Source of the DNA: CAIKZJ01 sp964626015
GTDB lineage: Bacteria > Bacteroidota > Ignavibacteria > Tepidaquicellales > Tepidaquicellaceae
DNA: 8,173 bases
Direction: 5' to 3'
Assembly (NCBI GenBank): GCA_964626015.1
Contig: CAZVCC010000088.1
Span: 1-8,173, forward strand
Shown: in pieces, positions 5,959 through 8,173 of the stretch
Layout: every line of letters starts with the position of its first letter
Position numbering within the stretch: the stretch's first letter is position 1
Made by a program: the position numbers and the translations under genes
Notes under the pieces: model-generated
The model's input: only the letters and a program-made list of their open reading frames with translations
Told to the model about the DNA's origin: nothing
The model's database searches: none

Positions 5959-7968
5959 ATGATTAAAAGTATTCTTTTTGCAATTGTATTGATTTCTGCC
6001 GTGCTGTTCTTCCTGTATTCGGTAAAGAATTTTATCTCTTACATTAAACTCGGTAAAAGTGAAAACAGGCTTAATAATATTAAACAAAGACTGATTAACA
6101 CTCTCAATATCGCTTTTCTGCAGACAAAGCTCTTCAGAAGCCGGCTCGCTGGTTTTCTTCATTTTTGTATTTACTGGGGGTTCCTTATCCTCTCCCTTGT
6201 CATTCTCGAATCTGTAATTGAAGGCTTTTTCCCGAACTTCTCTTTCAGTTTCCTTGGTAAATTTTACTCTTTTATTACTCTGACTCAGGATTTCTTTGGT
6301 GCCCTCGTTTTCTTTGTTGTGCTTTTCTCTCTGATTCGTAGGTTCATAGGCACCCCAAAACGCCTGCAGGTTGAAGCATCATCACGCAATGACGCTGTGT
6401 TTATTCTCGTTTTGATTCTCTTTATTATGGTCACAATGTTCGGTGCAAACGTCGAAAGAATTCTCCTCGGGCAGTCTCACGGATTAAGACCAATTTCAGA
6501 CTTTATATCGGGATTCTTCTCAACCGGAAGTCATACATGGTACGAAGTTCATTGGTGGGCTCATAATATAATAGTACTATTGTTTCTAAACTATCTCCCT
6601 TATTCAAAACATTTCCATGTGTTATCGTCCGTACCTAATACTTTTTTATCAAATTTTAAAATAGATAAGAAAAACGTACTGAAACCTATTAACTTCGATG
6701 ACGAATCTCTTGAACAATACGGTGCAAAAGATATCGAAGACCTTACATGGAAGCAGCTTCTCGACGGTTATACTTGTACAGAATGCGGTAGATGTACAGA
6801 AGTCTGTCCGGCAAATTCTACAGGCAAACTTCTTAATCCTAAAAAAATTGTTACAAAAATTCGTAAACGAACGATGGCAAAAGGTCCTCTTGTTGTCAAT
6901 AAAGTTGAGACCCATCCCGAACTCGAAAAAACTCTCGTGCACGACTACATATCCTCCGAAGAACTCTGGGCTTGTACTACTTGCGCTGCTTGCGTGGAAG
7001 AATGCCCGGTGATGATAGACCATGTTACTTCAATCGTTGACTTGAGGCGCAATCTTACTATGATGGAATCAGCTTTTCCGGCTGAACTTAATACAGTATT
7101 TAAAAATCTTGAGAATAATGAATCTCCATGGGCTTTCCCCCCTGAACAAAGAAATGACTGGATTGACGAGTTTTCTGCCGAGATAGAAAATGAAGGTAAG
7201 GATCTTAAACTTAAGAAATTAAGCAGTATCGGTTCTGCAGATAACCTCGAAGTCCTTTTCTGGGTTGGATGTGCTGGTGCTTTTGATAATCGTTATAAAA
7301 ATGTTACTAAATCATTCGCTAAGATCTTAAACTATGCTGGGATTAATTTTGGTGTTCTCGGTAATGAAGAAAAATGTAATGGCGATACTGCACGCAGACT
7401 CGGTAATGAATTTCTTGCTCAGCAATTTATGCAGCAAAATATTGAGACTTTTAAACGCTATAACATCAAAAAAGTTGTGACAGCATGCCCACATTGTCTT
7501 CATTCTCTTAAGAATGAATATTCACAGTTCGGTGTTGAACTTGAAGTTACTCATCATACCGACTATATCAGTAAACTTATTTCTGAGGGAAAAATTACTC
7601 CAAATAAAAATACTGATAAGAAATATACTTACCATGACTCATGCTATCTCGGAAGGTACAATGGTATATATGACGCTCCCCGCAAATCTTTGATGCAAGT
7701 CCCCGGTCTTGAAATAGTTGAAATGAAACGCTCAAAAGATAAAGGCTTTTGCTGCGGTGCAGGTGGCGGTAGAATGTTCATGGAAGAAACCGAAGGCAAA
7801 CGAGTGAATATCGAAAGAACTGAAGAAGCTCTCAGCACTGGTGCCGATGCTGTCGCATCCGCTTGTCCTTTCTGTATGACAATGCTGACTGACGGCATCA
7901 AGGAAAAAGGCAAAACCGATGAAGTGAAAATAAAAGATATCGCTGAAATCATCGCCGAAAGCCTCTAA
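5959..7968 (+). CDS. Membrane-bound Fe-S oxidoreductase, EMO-type (probable ETF:menaquinone oxidoreductase)
   Basis: A 669-residue inner-membrane protein. The N-terminus (1-225) is a NarI-like cytochrome b domain with about five helices (3-22, 66-88, 108-128, 146-167, 196-214) and candidate heme ligands His68, His198, His202, His218 and His220. Two 4Fe-4S motifs of form CxxCxxCxxxCP follow, with Cys273/276/279/283 and Cys339/342/345/349. Two HdrD-like CCG domains end the protein: the first has Cys438, C473-N-G and C510-P-H-C513; the second has Cys562, C598-C599-G and C636-P-F-C639. This architecture matches EMO, described in syntrophic fatty-acid oxidisers as the link from ETF to menaquinone, and related HdrD-like proteins of unknown partner. 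etfBA lie upstream in the same window, which supports the ETF role, but not in the same operon. The start gives a direct membrane helix. There is no clear Shine-Dalgarno. Confidence 0.87.
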   Translation: MIKSILFAIVLISAVLFFLYSVKNFISYIKLGKSENRLNNIKQRLINTLNIAFLQTKLFRSRLAGFLHFCIYWGFLILSLVILESVIEGFFPNFSFSFLGKFYSFITLTQDFFGALVFFVVLFSLIRRFIGTPKRLQVEASSRNDAVFILVLILFIMVTMFGANVERILLGQSHGLRPISDFISGFFSTGSHTWYEVHWWAHNIIVLLFLNYLPYSKHFHVLSSVPNTFLSNFKIDKKNVLKPINFDDESLEQYGAKDIEDLTWKQLLDGYTCTECGRCTEVCPANSTGKLLNPKKIVTKIRKRTMAKGPLVVNKVETHPELEKTLVHDYISSEELWACTTCAACVEECPVMIDHVTSIVDLRRNLTMMESAFPAELNTVFKNLENNESPWAFPPEQRNDWIDEFSAEIENEGKDLKLKKLSSIGSADNLEVLFWVGCAGAFDNRYKNVTKSFAKILNYAGINFGVLGNEEKCNGDTARRLGNEFLAQQFMQQNIETFKRYNIKKVVTACPHCLHSLKNEYSQFGVELEVTHHTDYISKLISEGKITPNKNTDKKYTYHDSCYLGRYNGIYDAPRKSLMQVPGLEIVEMKRSKDKGFCCGAGGGRMFMEETEGKRVNIERTEEALSTGADAVASACPFCMTMLTDGIKEKGKTDEVKIKDIAEIIAESL

Positions 7969-7969
7969 C

Positions 7970-8018
7970 TAGTTAATAGTTAATAGTTAATAATTAAATG
8001 TTATAAGTTAATAATTGC
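7970..8018 (+). repeat. Heptanucleotide tandem repeat (TAGTTAA type) after the Fe-S oxidoreductase gene
   Basis: Seven 7-base units in register begin two bases after the stop codon: three perfect TAGTTAA (7970, 7977, 7984), then TAATTAA (7991), ATGTTAT (7998), AAGTTAA (8005) and TAATTGC (8012). An 11-base direct repeat AGTTAATAATT (7985 and 8006) lies exactly three units apart, showing that the register continues through the degenerate units. TAGTTAA is the reverse complement of the TTAACTA consensus before yjbQ, so the two arrays are in opposite orientation. No intrinsic terminator is visible here. Confidence 0.85.
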
Positions 8019-8069
8019 ATAAAAATATTTATCTTTGAATTATTTCTTATCTTATTCTTTCTTTATTTA

Positions 8070-8084
8070 TCAATGTGCCAATAT
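8070..8084 (+). repeat. Dispersed intergenic word, copy 2 (TCAATGTGCCAATAT)
   Basis: Matches 5842-5856 at 14 of 15 positions. The surrounding tail (8019-8173) is AT-rich and holds no gene, RNA or terminator that I can support. Confidence 0.45.
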
Positions 8085-8173
8085 TTGTTAATTTTACATT
8101 TCTCATCTCCTTATCAACTTCTACGAAACTTAATTGAGTATATGTTTTATTAATATGAATATTAGTACTTTTT

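Noticed and set aside
5235..8018. The oppositely oriented heptad arrays as terminal inverted repeats of a mobile element
   Set aside because: No transposase or integrase between them, the units are degenerate and very short, and no target duplication is visible.
8030..8037. TATCTTTG as a Bacteroidota-type -7 promoter element
   Set aside because: No TTTG element at the usual distance upstream, and no confirmed gene downstream in the window.
8155..8173. ATG opening an ORF that runs off the window end
   Set aside because: Only six codons are visible; cannot be told from chance.

Overview
The window is about 8.2 kb of AT-rich bacterial chromosome from a draft, scaffolded assembly, with a run of exactly 100 N at 5126-5225. 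The gene content suggests a low-GC member of the FCB group, most likely Ignavibacteriota/Chlorobi-like or a relative of Bacteroidota. The reasons are: a bifunctional nuclease fused to a UVR motif, a small outer-membrane-type protein whose signal peptide ends in Tyr-Ser-Gln, a type III pantothenate kinase, a DUF4905-like protein, and no clear Shine-Dalgarno sequence before any gene. This placement is inference from protein style, not a phylogenetic result.

Layout: a truncated initiator tRNA (CAU) on the minus strand (1-64) has a good sigma-70-type promoter (TTGAAA-17-TATATT) and a possible second one behind it. All protein genes lie on the plus strand. etfB and etfA (238-2015) form an electron-transfer-flavoprotein pair. 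After 119 bases comes a bifunctional nuclease with a UVR tail (2135-2785), then a secreted or outer-membrane beta-rich protein (2790-3341) closed by a clear intrinsic terminator (3369-3390). coaX (3400-4137) starts 9 bases after the T-tract and overlaps a DUF4905-like gene (4134-4991) by ATGA. Past the gap lie yjbQ/UPF0047 (5269-5688) and a 669-residue membrane-anchored Fe-S oxidoreductase (5959-7968). The latter has a NarI-like cytochrome b domain, two 4Fe-4S motifs and two CCG domains.

Function: EtfAB and the membrane Fe-S oxidoreductase fit one pathway. Acyl-CoA dehydrogenases reduce ETF, and an EMO-type enzyme (ETF:menaquinone oxidoreductase) re-oxidises it into the quinone pool. CoaX supplies the first step of CoA synthesis, which suits acyl-CoA metabolism, although it is also a housekeeping gene. 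The other genes have no evident link.

The non-coding DNA is more unusual than the genes. Heptanucleotide repeats (TTAACTA type and its complement) lie directly before yjbQ and directly after the Fe-S oxidoreductase gene, in opposite orientation. Related words occur just before the oxidoreductase start. I see no CRISPR array, transposase, phage gene, defence system or biosynthetic cluster, and no convincing undescribed system. The window reads as ordinary core metabolism with interesting intergenic repeats.
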